Assembly: GCA_902805475.1 (NCBI GenBank)
Contig: CADCSX010000001.1
Span: 558,001-622,000 of the forward strand
Reading direction: 5' to 3'
DNA: 64,000 nt
Source of the DNA: Entonaema liquescens
Taxonomy: Eukaryota > Ascomycota > Sordariomycetes > Xylariales > Xylariaceae
The notes under the pieces are model-generated. The model saw only the letters and a list, made by a program, of their open reading frames with translations, had not been told where the DNA came from and did no database searches. Position 1 is the stretch's first letter, and every line of letters begins with the position of its first letter. The position numbers were made by a program, and so were the translations under genes. Positions 12,285 to 23,856 of the stretch are shown here, piece by piece.

Positions 12285-15200
12285 TCAGTCATCCTCCGTG
12301 AGATCAATAACCTCGATAAACTTGCGCTTCGCCCCGACGATGGGGTTCGGAACCGTCTGTGTAGGTCTCGAGGGTGTGCTACTGCTGCTGCGACCGTTAT
12401 TTACTCGATTATAAGTACAAGGAGTACGTTGTGTCAACGGCGATGAGTTATTTTGTGCTGCTCTCTTCCGTGCGTTTTCACTAATGCTCCGGCTGACATC
12501 ACGCATGGACCGTTTCGGCGTTGACAGCGGTATGGGTCTAACTGGCCTTGGGGAAACAGCGGCAGGTAGTGTTACTGGTAGCCTTGGCCCTGTATGCGGA
12601 TTCGGGAAAGTATATGGGCTCGTCATAGCTGAGGGCGCGTTTGTCTTGCGAGTGATCTCGGCATTGGCTAGAGAGAGTCGGCCCTCATAGCTGCCTGTTG
12701 TGAGAGGTTGTTGGAAGTGAGGTTGAGTCGATGCCGCGTCTACATTGGATGCAATAGGTTGTTCACAGTCGATTAGCTTCATGCTTATTATATCATCGTG
12801 CTGGTCTTGCAGCACGTCCCGCAGCATATCCGAATTGAAGGTCTCAAACTGGGATTCGGCATAGAGCCTTCGTGTCCACCAGCTGTCCATGTCCTTCTCG
12901 TACTGTGTCTTTGTCTTCGTCACAATAAGTATGTGAGGAGTACTTATGCGTTCTACAGATGATTCGAAACTAATGTTAGCATTAGAGAGTTGGTAAAGGA
13001 TGTGTTGTCGTCGATACTCTGCTACTCGGAAACTAGCAGAGCGCCTGGCCGGGTCGGTGAGAAACTGATTAACCGATATGCAATCTTCGCAACAGGGGCG
13101 CAAAAGTTGGGAAGTAACACTAGGCTTCATTGGCCGTTTCTGAACATGGTTCAAGAAGTAGGCTTTGAAGAGATTCTGATAAATTTGCGTCCAACAAGGT
13201 GCTGGAAGACGAACTCGATTTTTCTCAAAGACTGGGAACAGTCCATGAAGAAGCGGTATCCAAAGCCTGTCGAATTCTTGTGCCTTGATTCTGTTCGCCT
13301 GGGAGATTACTTTCTGGGCAAGTAGGTTGAGGTGGTTCTGAAGCTTTAGTTCGATGAGCGTAGAAATAAACGTTATCATTGTCTTGTAGGTTATGTATTC
13401 AGGGTCTTGAGCATTCTGAGAATCCGTTTCGTTTACTCTATTTTCGTCTTGTGGGATTTCTGCGGCAGTGAGCGAGGCTAACTCAAGTTTCTTCAATAGT
13501 GCTAATGCTACACGCTCATAAATAGCTTGTATGTCGCCTTTGAATTTTTGCAAGCGGAGCGAGTGAAGAAAGCCAAGAACGAGGGCTGTAGGCCGACCAA
13601 GGTCTTCTAATACCGGTACCACACTAATTGGATAAGTATTAATCCCCAGATAGGTATTATTAGGCGTACTTACGTAGTCTTTAAGTAGTCGAGGCCCCCG
13701 TAATAATAAGAGATGCAGAAAAGGGCCCTGCCATCGTCTTCCTGGAGTCTTTTCTGTTGACAAGCCTCCAAACACTCGTTAATGGTTCGGGGCACAAGGC
13801 TTCGCAACCCTTCATTCTCTTCTAGATCTACATTAATGTCGCACAAAGCCGACCACCGTCTGTGAAATGTAGGTAGAAGGCTTAGAGAATCTTCGAGACT
13901 ATATCTAATTAGTTTTCCTAGCAACAGATGAGCACGATTTGAAGTCTCACATTTTCCCAAAAAGAGCAGTGGAAATAGCCGATCTACCATAGCGTTCACC
14001 TAACCAAGCGAAGAATTCAACCGGCGGTGGCTGTTCGTATCGTGTGATGAGTAACGCGAACAAGTCATGGTCGCTGTTCTCAATAGATAATTGGAGGACT
14101 TTCAAAAGATGATCTGTGCTGAGTTTCTCCTTAAAATAGAGCAGGTCGGCATTGATAGTTAGAAATTTGCGCAGTTGGTCTAACCTCGTGAGTTTCTTTG
14201 GCGAGTTCACGCACTGGTTGATAAAAAATCCACAAAGATGTCGAAAAAACTTTATTCCCAGGGCGTTATGCCCGAGGGAATTACCCCCTTTTGGGAATAG
14301 AAGTGGAATTGTTCCTTGTGAGGGAGTAATAACTAGGGCCTAAGAATATAGTTAGTAATGAAGTAGATTTTGATATACCGTATTGGGGTGGTGTCAGCTT
14401 ACCGATATAGTACACCATCGTGTCTCTTGAGGTCCCTGCCGCTTGGTTAGTCTTATTAATCATCAGTAGGATTTGATGAAGCATACGGCGAGACCCGTAT
14501 ATCCATGGTACTCTTCTTCGACAGGCTGGTCCGAGAAAGGTTGCTCTTGCAAAATGCAATCTTCATCAAGAGGCAAATCCGAGCCCAGTATATTTCCTTC
14601 CATATCAGTCACTGCCGCTAGCCGATAAAACACATCGCAGGACCCATCAGATCCATGGCCAACACTCTGCCGGTCCTCTTCTTCTTCATCCTCATCGTCA
14701 TAATAATCATCCCAACCTGATTGACGATTATCCTCGAAAGTTTGTGTCTCTTCTTTTTCTATAGTGGCTAAAAAAAGATCGAAGTCCAAATCGGCGCACA
14801 TGTTCCGGAGACATCTAACTCGTTCACGATCTGCGCCTTGGAGTTCTTGAATCGAGAATTTCTCGTCTTTGTCGCCATACTTTCCATCCAACGCGTAGTA
14901 AAGAGGCAAAGGCTTCATCAAGCCATCACTGACTTCTCGTGACCACGTCTCGAGGGCCGTACGAAGCTTGTTAACCCTAAGATGACTAGCAGCTGGTTGC
15001 ACCAGAGCCATTGGATCTACCGCAAGATCATATACTAGAACCCAGTTATACCCGCTCTTTACGGGCAGCATCTCGTAAGAGGCATCGGAAAACCTTGACG
15101 AAAAGTTATTAAGACTATATTTTCCAGTAACTCAGCAGTATAAGACGTACCAGAATGCGCAAGCCATGTAATGCTGCGAGGTAGGTAATGTTTTTGAGGC

Positions 15201-15814
15201 GCCGCGGTATTTCACAACCACATCTCCGCCTTCATGGCGTGAAGGAAGGTCAATGACCAACCTCCCAAACATCCCAGGGAATTTCTCATTGCTACTTGCC
15301 AGTGAGTTCTTGTGGTAGATCATATATTAAAGGACGAAGCTTACTCTGTAGGGCCCTTAGACATTCCACCCTGTTCATATAAAATCATCTTGTTTAGCTT
15401 CGCATTAATAGGGGGAGAAACATCCAACTTTCTCCCAATGTAGATTAAGAGTTTGGTTAGCTGAGCCTGCCATGTCGGTGCCCTTATTTCAAATTGGTCT
15501 GGATTGAGTTCCCAGATGTTTGGCACCGTCGCGTCCACAGGTGTTTCTTTGCCTTCTCCAAGGGGGTTTGGGTGCATCCTGGCAGCAAGCTGCTTCGCCT
15601 GGGCTTCTGAAAGAGGACTATCAATTGTGCCAATATCCTGTACGAAGATCTCTGGGTTGGAAGCGTTGATTCTAGTCATTGACGCGAAACAGGTTTTTTT
15701 ACGAATTGATTGGAGTGCATTTAACAAGTCCGAACGTTTAAACGGCTTACGTTGAAGACTGCTATGGTCTTCATTCCGCTCCATTTTGTGCGTACGCCGT
15801 ACGATGCGGCGCAA
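12285..15814 (-). CDS. 2OG-Fe(II) oxygenase-like fungal protein with catalytic residues replaced (paralogue A)
   Basis: A multi-exon gene of a large fungal family with an N-terminal prolyl-hydroxylase-type fold and a long uncharacterised C-terminal part. Supported exons on the minus strand: 15345-15814, 15151-15291, about 14487-15093, about 14403-14451, 14000-14339, 13674-13917 and 12285-13623. Introns are 50-82 nt except the one around 14452-14486, whose borders are unsure. The fold is recognised from IDSPLSEAQAKQL, KMILYEQGG, FPGMFGRLVIDLPSRHEGG and MACAFWF. At the usual iron-ligand site HTD this protein reads PTD; the later SHE reads SYE, and the 2-oxoglutarate Arg in SGYRW is Asn (SGYNW). 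It therefore looks catalytically inactive. The C-terminus ends in EVIDLTEDD, a SUMO-interacting-type motif. There is an apparent frame break at the C5 run 14284-14288. The neighbour downstream of 16256 is a paralogue. Confidence 0.7.
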
Positions 15815-16255
15815 AAAGAAATCAAGGATCGAGATCTTCCCAACACCTTAGAAGTCCAATTTTAGGTACCACCAAGAATTGAAATTTTCTGTAGTGCGGG
15901 ACGTCGATGTCGACGATTCCGAAGTTTCATTATTTAATCCGTAGACGCGTTAAGATATTAATTCCGTAAACGCTAAGACGCGACTTTGTCGTGGTTTACA
16001 CAGACCATGTTTAAATCGTTTAAATAGTTTACAAATACTGTGGGCGGGGCCTCATTTGATGCTATGGGCACTGTGTAACGAGTAATATCCCGGTTCACGA
16101 GCCCCTTTTCTATAAATCTCTTCCCACATGATATTGAAATACATTATGCATTAGGTGCCTACACAATTATTGTTGTGCGAATTTGAATGATGAGGTTCAA
16201 CGTAGAAGCCGTACCTTATAACCCCATGTTAGATGTACGTAATTAACCGCTGGCA
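15815..16255. other. Spacer between the tandem oxygenase-like paralogues
   Basis: 441 bp between the start of paralogue A and the stop of paralogue B, both on the minus strand. It should hold the promoter of A and the terminator of B. No repeat is seen. Confidence 0.45.
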
Positions 16256-18836
16256 TCATTTTTTCGTCAGGTGCTCATCGACAAATTCGCCATCCTCGAG
16301 CTGTTTGCGCTTCAGCCCAGAAGATGCCGATGGCTCCTCTTTTTGGCCGTAATCTACTCGAGTTGGATTTGGAGAAACTGTCGCTAGAGCAGCCCGCACG
16401 GATGGAGCTTGCGGATGCATAGGAATCGGTTGCTGGCTCGCCTCAAATAATTCATGGCGAGTTTCAAGAGGAGTTGCAGACCCAAAGGTGTGCGGGTTGT
16501 ATGTCCCCGAAGTGAAAACAGGTTGTGGTTGTTGACTGTAATCTGTCGGGTAGTGATGTGTTTGGCTAGAGTAGTCTGCAACGTAGGGTTGCGGAACAGT
16601 ATATGATGGCACGACCTGAGATGGGGCCGCACCGTACGCTGATGATTGGATCGATGCACTTCTTGGGGGGTCAATTATTATCAAAGCTGGTTCTGAATAC
16701 TCCAATGGAGGCTGCTCGTTTCCTGTGATGTTATAATAATCTCTCCCTAACACTAGCAGCAGGCTCCTCTGGTTGAGCGTTGCGAGTTGACGCCTGGCAT
16801 TTTCTACTCGCTTAACCCAGCAAGACTTAACCAGCTTCTGATTAGAGGGCTGCCTCCGTTCATTCTGGGTAGGTATTAGCTCTTCCATAACAACGTATCG
16901 AGTCCAGAACGACTGGACGATACTTCGTATTAGCATGGAGAATACAGGGTCCTCGACCGAGATGGACCGATTTCCTAGTAAATCCATAAAACTACCGACG
17001 AAAGGGACGTAAAGGTCGAAGAATTCGAGTACGTCAATTCGTTCGCATTGTCCTGCTAACTTCCTTGCCAGGTCGCGCAAGTCGGCTTCCATGCCGAGGT
17101 ATAATAGAAGTCGACACATGTTAAGTAATGCATCACTGGTGACTGGTGGAGGAGGGGGCGGAATTGTGTCTCCGTTGAGCGGAATATGGCCTTTACGGGA
17201 CGCTCTTTGTTGTTGCCAACGTTGGAACCCTTGTTCACTTATAAGGCGAGTAACATCCAATCGCGCGATCAGAGTCTTGAGTGTATCTTTCAGAAACCCA
17301 AAGGAGTCAGAGACCCCCAATCTGCCTTGGGAAGCACTAGCATATAATTGCCAGCTAAACCCTAGTATGAAGGCCAGATCATCGCACCTTTGGAGACCAA
17401 AGGGCCTACTCTACTTCATGTTAGATGTACACGAGCAACTCATTATAGGATCAAACCTACTTGTCTAAGAGCCATCCATAATCTCGCTGGTGACTGGCAA
17501 TAAGAACGAGCGTCTCCCCATCCTGCTCATAGAGTGTAGATGCATAACATAACTCGACCATCTTGTCCAAAACGTTTAGAACGAGTTCTCGTAGATCCCT
17601 TGGTGCCTGATCAGCGGTAACGTTCAGGTTCAAAATATACCTATATTGGTCACCAAGGGTTTGCTGTCCAAAGACAGAACGATCGAAACTGCCGCTGTTA
17701 GTAATAATACAGGTGACGGGTATGAAAGAACTAACGCCGAACTCAGTGTAGTGAGTGGGAACTCCGATCCCTGCAGTTTCACCGCGATCCACGAGAAAAA
17801 CTGAGGTGACAGATTCACATCGATGTTGTTACAACCCAATTCAAAAAGGCTGTGGTCCCGGAAGAGAACCGCTACTTCAAGGATTCTGGCAACAGTAGAT
17901 TCGGGAAGTTCCTTAAGGCTTGTCTTCGTTTTCCGTCGGGAGAAGAAATATTCACACAGACTGACCAATGTCTCAAAGTGCATGCTGTCACTTGCCGGAA
18001 CATTGCATCTCGATGAGAAAGATTCTAGGAGGTAGGCTATAGAGTCAATATCGCCAGCCTCCAAGAAATTCTTTAGAACATAAGTGGTCATCCTAGCTTG
18101 AGAAATTATGCATAGGGCCTTGCAAAAGCATCAGTTAGTAATAGCTCCTTTACCCTCATGCTATTAGGAGTAACTAACTAATGACCGATAACGCCGGCAG
18201 AATCCACGTTGCTGCTATAGTTAGCGTTATGAAAACTTAGAAATAGGAGGGGCCGAGACTAACATAAGGGTGAACAGATTCATCGTAGTCTCCGGAGAGA
18301 CCGTTGTCTTCATCAGGCTCGCAATCAATGAGAACATCGCTATGGAGAATCGAATCGGGATTTATATCTAAGCTAGGCAGTTTTCGACCGCCGTAAGCAT
18401 CAAGGACCAACTGTATCGCCCATTCTACAATATCGACGCTTGGACCTTCGTCCCGTAGAGCACTCTCTTCATCCTCGCTTTCTTCAAATACATAGCCCCC
18501 AGTATCGGATTCGGTGCCTATCTCCCTCTTCTCCACTTCGGCAACGAAGACATGGAAGTAAGACTGGGATTCGAGACTTTGCAGGCAACAGAAACGGGTC
18601 AAGTCGGAGGGTGCCAAGCCATTTATAGATGTACCATCTTCAATAGACGAGTCCTGAAGTACATAGAGTAAGGGTGTAATAGGGCCATTAGACGTCCATT
18701 TCCGGATTACATCTTCGAGCTTATTGGAGTTATTAGATGAATCGGTATTATTCAACGGAATAGCTTCAATGGCGTCGGAGAGTTCTATCTGGAAATTGGT
18801 GGTTGTTGGGGAACCACCAGGAGAACTTTCCATCAT
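16256..18836 (-). CDS. Paralogue B of the oxygenase-like family, lacking the oxygenase domain
   Basis: Same strand as paralogue A, 441 bp away, with the same order of segments in its C-terminal part. First exon about 18264-18836 (LEDVIRKWTSNGPITPLLYVL, then an acidic stretch), matching A's LRTALETW...PLPLYYALDG. Then come an exon covering about 17820-18125 (FLEAGDIDSIAYLLESF, PQFFSWIA), one around 17465-17720 (LRELVLNVLDKMVELC), and the last from about 17340 to the stop at 16256 (helical repeats, then a Pro/Gln/Tyr-rich tail ending KRKQLEDGEFVDEHLTKK). Exact splice borders are not resolved, and one junction near 17720-17820 is off by one base with the best-looking sites. There is no trace of the N-terminal oxygenase fold, so B is either a truncated duplicate or a subfunctionalised one. 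It lacks A's terminal VIDLT motif. No function can be assigned. Confidence 0.6.
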
Positions 18837-19358
18837 GCCAGTATGTTTTGCTCGCCGTACTGCTTTGATGCTTAGATAACTGTTGATTTTATATAGAGTT
18901 AAACATGTGATATTCCGAGTTTCGTAATCGCTCGACCATTATGTGCGATGGATCTCAGCAGATAAGGGGTTAGAAAAGTAATTCATTATGATATATGGCC
19001 TATAGAGTAAAAGTAAGGTCGGTTGACTCAAAAATGTAAATTGGTCAACTTCGCATCACTTAGGAATGAGAAAATAGGTTCTCATATCATTAAGATAGGT
19101 ACCTATGTTTGAGGTCATGAAGTTCAAACAAGATCGCGAGACGCGTATCAGATATTTACAGTTCTTAAATGAATAGTTTTCTGTTAACATGAATATTTAT
19201 GCTTAGTATCTTATAGATGCATAACTGTCAAAGTCTCAACGCCATAGCGAAGTCTTGATGTACCCATGTACCATCCGTCATACAGTGCAGCTATTCTCAG
19301 CCTTATCAATTCCCACTCACCAATTTAGGTGCATTTCTTTTTCTCGCCGTTTTTTCTC
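18837..19358. other. Upstream region of paralogue B
   Basis: 522 bp of AT-rich sequence between the start of paralogue B and the MITE. It presumably holds the promoter of B. No further feature is seen. Confidence 0.4.
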
Positions 19359-19844
19359 TTAGGCCGTGAACGGCTCAGATTTTAAGGGTAGGCTTACGGG
19401 ATTTTAAGCCTACCTTCGAATATTTTTTACGCTAGTCAAAAAAACCTTTCCCTTTTAAGTAGCATTTAAGCCACAGATTCTGGATTGACCCATAGAAATT
19501 GAGTTAACTCCCTGTAAACAATGTATTGCGCTAGAAATAGTAATATGCTAAGCCTAAAAAGGTTTAAAAAACCCTTTAATTACTCGTTTCGAAAAGAGGG
19601 CTTATTCGAAAATAAGCCCAGTTTATAAACTGGGGTTTACGGCTTTTTACTATATTTTTACGCTTTCGACCAATTATATAAGTTCCTTACTTCTAAAATG
19701 GGAAAGCAGTAAGTAGGGGCATAATTCAGGGTTATAACTCAACAAAATAGAAATACATCGTGGTTCCACTTATTTTATATGGGACTTCGAAGTATCTTTT
19801 TTTTTTTAAGCATAAGCTTAAAATCTGAGCCGTTCACGGCCTTA
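19359..19844. mobile_element. 480-bp MITE with 25-bp perfect terminal inverted repeats and TTA target duplication
   Basis: Bases 19362-19386 (starting GGCCGTGAACGGCTCAGA) and 19817-19841 are perfect inverted complements over 25 bp. The element is flanked on both sides by TTA (19359-19361 and 19842-19844), a 3-bp target-site duplication of the type made by PIF/Harbinger transposases. The interior (about 430 bp, AT-rich) has no coding capacity and contains smaller inverted segments, for example around 19386-19415 and 19610-19645. It is therefore a non-autonomous element. Repeats and duplication are seen directly; the superfamily is inferred from duplication length only. Confidence 0.85.
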
Positions 19845-19947
19845 GCCTCTCTAGCCCTTCGTTTTTCATACGCAAGTGGTCACACAGGCATGAGGTATAT
19901 AATAAATAATAACATCAAAAAATTTCATCGGCGACCAACCAATGAAA

Positions 19948-20038
19948 GGTGGTATAGTATAATGGCCAGTACAACACGTTGTGGATATGCATCTACAAGT
20001 GTTCCGTGTAGATCTGGGTTCGATTCCCAGTACCGCCA
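19948..20038 (+). tRNA. tRNA-His (anticodon GTG) with a 19-nt intron
   Basis: The acceptor stem pairs GGTGGTA (19948-19954) with TACCGCC (20031-20037), with A20038 as discriminator. The anticodon stem pairs ACACG with CGTGT, the anticodon GTG lies at 19981-19983, and the T arm is CTGGG/TTCGATT/CCCAG. The anticodon loop is interrupted after position 37 by about 19 nt (ATATGCATCTACAAGTGTT). Its CTACAA can pair with the TTGTGG of the loop, as in the bulge-helix-bulge structure of nuclear pre-tRNAs. The extra G at position -1 of tRNA-His is added after transcription and so is not encoded. A T-rich stretch (starting about 20041) follows and could terminate RNA polymerase III. Confidence 0.9.
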
Positions 20039-20394
20039 CATTCTTTTTAACTTTTGTCCTACCTTTGCCGGAGGTTTATTTACCTACTTAAAATCATTTT
20101 TATTACAGTAATTACTAGTTGTCGTACTCGACGGCTCATATTCTTTTATAGTCTTTTAGAGCTTATAGTGCGGGTATTCTCGTCCGCTGGAAAGGTAGTC
20201 ACTTTTCCACCTGCCTTTCCGCTACTTGGCACCTGGAACAGGACCAGGAAGCTCTCCCCTTCACCAGGGTCGAAGTGATCCTTATAGGATATAGTAAATA
20301 TGGATTGGTATTGTCTATTTCACGCTTCGGAAGCGGGTCCTCCTCTTTGATACTTAGGCCCCAGTATCTAGGATTAAGCTGGCCGTACACATAT
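20039..20394. other. Region between tRNA-His and the 343-aa orphan gene
   Basis: 356 bp. It begins with a short T-rich tract after the tRNA gene, then has no recognisable feature. The 3' UTR of the minus-strand orphan gene probably lies here. Confidence 0.4.
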
Positions 20395-21426
20395 TCAGTC
20401 ATCTTCTACTTCCCTAGATATACCACCCTGATCCCTCATGGTCCATTGGCTCATATTCCCAATGGCATCCCTACTCGCCTCACTTACTTGAAAAGGTCCT
20501 GCTGCTATGCTTTTCCCAAAGAACATTTCCGGGCTGGGCGCCAGCGAAAGACTCATATCTTCGACCCCAAACGTAGTAGCTTCAACGCCATTGCCATGTA
20601 TCCCACCCAGCTGCGCATTTCCCTCAAGCATCGGCACCCCACCGTTCTGTGGACCATAAACCGGCCATGCCCAAGGCCCAGGCGTTGGTATCGGACCTAT
20701 TTGCTGTTGCTGCTGCTGCTGATTTCCCACATCCGTAAATGGGTTACAAGTGGGAAGAGAAGAGGTGGAAGTAGGCGATATATTGCCGCCCAGTATTAAG
20801 ACATGCACCACCGACTCGGGCTGCCAGTCCATCTCATCCCCAGTGTCGAACCCAACACCCGCCTCGTTAGCCCACGCGGCGAAGCGCTCATTGCATTGGT
20901 GCAGGGCGCGTACGGCCCAGTCCCGGAAGCGGATGTTTGCGCGGCGGACGGAGCTACATTCTGTGCAGGAGCGTATGTTATTATTACTTTTATTTGTACG
21001 GATGTTGCTATTTGTGTGTCGTAGAAAGGGGAAGGGTGGATTGGAGGTGTCATCTATGCCGGTGTTCTCGTCTAGGCTGATGTTGTCATCTAAGTTCGCT
21101 GGTTTGTGGTTTTTGCGACGGTTGCGTCTGGTATTTTGGTTGCCGTTGTTGGTATGGAATTTGTTCCTGTGTTCTTGGGTGTTGTATGAGTTTTGGTCCT
21201 GTGAGCCATTCCGATTATTTCCGCGGTATGGCGACCGGCTCCTACCATGGGCCGAATCATGATTGTTCTGTCCTTTTCTTCTACTCAGTGGATGGCGTCC
21301 CTTCGCGGCTGGAGAGTCAACGCCGCCCATGGGGTAATCATCGAAGTTCACGCTACGCGGACCTCGCCTATTATTAACACGAGTCGCTAAGCCCCGAAAC
21401 CTACTGGAATTCCTCTGTCTTGCCAT
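20395..21426 (-). CDS. Hypothetical low-complexity protein, 343 aa
   Basis: A single uninterrupted frame with an ATG at 21426. The N-terminal 125 residues are basic and rich in Arg, Asn, Gly and Ser (MARQRNSSRFRGLATRVNNR...). The centre has a more ordered block with three cysteines, CTECSSVRRANIRFRDWA...HQCNERF, followed by DTGDEMDWQPESVVHVLILG. A run of seven glutamines (about 20702-20722) and a Pro/Gly-rich tail follow. The basic disordered N-terminus could bind nucleic acid, but no known domain is recognised. The length of the frame and the conserved-looking central block argue that it is real. Confidence 0.6.
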   Translation of the reverse strand: MARQRNSSRFRGLATRVNNRRGPRSVNFDDYPMGGVDSPAAKGRHPLSRRKGQNNHDSAHGRSRSPYRGNNRNGSQDQNSYNTQEHRNKFHTNNGNQNTRRNRRKNHKPANLDDNISLDENTGIDDTSNPPFPFLRHTNSNIRTNKSNNNIRSCTECSSVRRANIRFRDWAVRALHQCNERFAAWANEAGVGFDTGDEMDWQPESVVHVLILGGNISPTSTSSLPTCNPFTDVGNQQQQQQQIGPIPTPGPWAWPVYGPQNGGVPMLEGNAQLGGIHGNGVEATTFGVEDMSLSLAPSPEMFFGKSIAAGPFQVSEASRDAIGNMSQWTMRDQGGISREVEDD

Positions 21427-23823
21427 CAGTTATGTATTATCCGGCCCCCAGGATGTTACTCTGGGCTCTTTGATTAACTCGTTCTTGGTATAGCCACAGG
21501 CTAGAAATGCGCAGGTTTTGCTGGTATCTGGTTTCCGTGGGGGTTACTGGGGATATTCCAGCAGACATATTGATACCGCAATTCCCTGGACGACCGAGAG
21601 GAGCCTGGTAACTCTTAAAGGAAGCTTCCTGCATCTTTGAAATTCTCTGATTTCTATTTCTTTTTGAAAGGCTGTAAACCTGTTACATAGGCACCATCAA
21701 GTTAGTAGGCTCGTTCTAGAAAATAAAGGAAGAGGCTTCCGTAAATAACTTAGGTGACGAGAACTTGCGCCGAGTAGAGAGACTATACTATGAGAAGGGC
21801 GAAATCTAGAAGTTTTCCATCGCGAGGATATTTGAGTCGTCTTATTCAATCAGCTACACAAAGAAGGCCTCAGACAGTACGGAAGAACTCGTCAATAACC
21901 ATGCAACGGTTCTCAAGATTCACTTAGTAGACAATGACGAATGTGAAGATTAGGAGAGCCATAGCTGAACGAACGAATAGCATCTGACACCTGTGTCGGT
22001 TGCTGAAAGCCGTGAGCCTTTATAAATTCAGGCGGGCTTGTGTTATGAGACCCAGTTTCAACACCAACAAAATCGGTGGGATAGAAAGAAAGGGCCATTG
22101 TTTGTCACTGGGCCCAATAAACCACTGAACAAGAGGTATGTAACACGTCCAGTTGAGATTCTGTGGTAAGACACGTCATGCAGCTTAACGCATATGAGCC
22201 TTATTTCATCGCCTCTCTTTGCCCTTGCTTGGGTTTAAGAACATAAGAGACAACACCGTAGCTATTCTCAGCAGTCTTGGGCAAGCCTCGAAGTCGTTAT
22301 CTCGTAGATGACAGTATTACGAAGTCCCATAGGCCTCCTCCCTCTTTAGGGAATTCTGGTAGCACTTGCTCTGCGCCCTGTCATCACGAAAATTTTGGGC
22401 ATAATTGGTCAGTTAGACCATCTTAGCAACAGCACGCAACCTAACGGGGTACGAAACTCCGCACGACCTCAAAGATATGTGCTTGACCCTGCATCGGAAT
22501 TCGAAGAAAGAGCCCACGGTAGTTCTCAAATCCATCGGGCGGGATTTTCAGTCACGGAGGTTTTACAAAGTTGATGATGACGTTGAACTATGCGGTGCTC
22601 TGTGCGGCCTCGTGTGTTCTCATGATGTGAGCGAAGCGATTTCGCGTGCGCTTTGACGTTTAAAAGAGGTCTAAGTGCTTGGCGGTTGGGCGATGAGACA
22701 TCTAGACGTCTCCCCAGATCATGAACCCCAAACTGCCTAACACTATCGACAAGAAGGTCGGGGATTATTTCGATACTAACGCAACAAGGGGTTTGGGCGC
22801 TAGACGAGGGGTTTATAGGGGAATTATGTTGGGAAACATTTTACATACATGTAATGCGTGTGTTGACTGGCTTGAAGAGACTTAGGACCGATACCTGTGA
22901 GACAAAAATGGCTTACGAGTACCTACATCATGTTGGCCTACATCATGTCGGCCTACATACTAGGCTAGATAATCCCAAGGCCTGAAAAGGAGAATGGTCT
23001 AGGAAATTACCCTATGATAGACTTATCTCCGACACTCCTGGGGGCTAACTGGAAAAGTCATCTCTGGATAGAAAGGAGTTAGCCTGCCTAGCCTGTCAGG
23101 TCCCTGGCTGGGCGGCTCAAAATGGGCACTGTATATATACTGTCGTATAATGTATGTATCTTCAATATGGGGTTGACCTTGTCCTTGTACCTTAGAGGAA
23201 TAGCTTCTATGTCAAGAAGCTAGGGGAACCCCGGACGATGAAGTGGCATGAACCGGGTAAATAGCCAAACCATACCGAGACGTGTAACGTAGAACTTAGT
23301 GCGAACCTATCGAAGTTTAAGTATGGAGATAGGGTCGGGTATCTTCCATGTGGAATATCTCGAACTGGACCTGGATCTAGTATATACACTAGAGAGAACC
23401 GTAGAAATAGCGGCATGGCATTATACTGCGCTATAGGACATTAGAAGCATACCGAGCGTACAATTACCAGAACTTGTTAGTCTACCTTGACTAACTGCGC
23501 GGCAATAGCTAATAGTTGTCAACTGTGCCCCTATCTCTGCCATGGAAGAGAGCTCTTCATACGGGAGATAGGATCCGCATCGTTATGAGCTAATCAACTC
23601 CTAGCATGCTCATATGTCTTCTTAGAGAATGAGTGGGAGACGAAACGCGTGCATGAAAATCCCCAAGTCAAAGCTTCTTGGGGGTGTAAAAAAGCAGAAT
23701 GATGAAAGTAGATCACCACGTGGGAATTGCAAAATCGTGGTTGAGCTCATTCAAAATTTAGCAGGGGCTGAGGGGCCGAGAGGCCGTAGGGCTTGAAGGG
23801 TTGAAGGGCCTGAAGCTTAAAGA

Positions 23824-23856
23824 GGGGGCTTGTAGGGGGCTTGTAGGGGGCTTGTA
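23824..23856. repeat. 11-bp tandem repeat, three perfect copies
   Basis: The unit GGGGGCTTGTA occurs three times head to tail without mismatch, in gene-free sequence. Confidence 0.9.

Noticed and set aside
22828..23458. Candidate solo LTR beginning TGTTGGG, with AATTA before it and again near 23458
   Set aside because: The supposed 3' end does not finish in CA, and a 5-bp match over this distance is expected by chance. No primer-binding site or internal retroelement sequence is visible.
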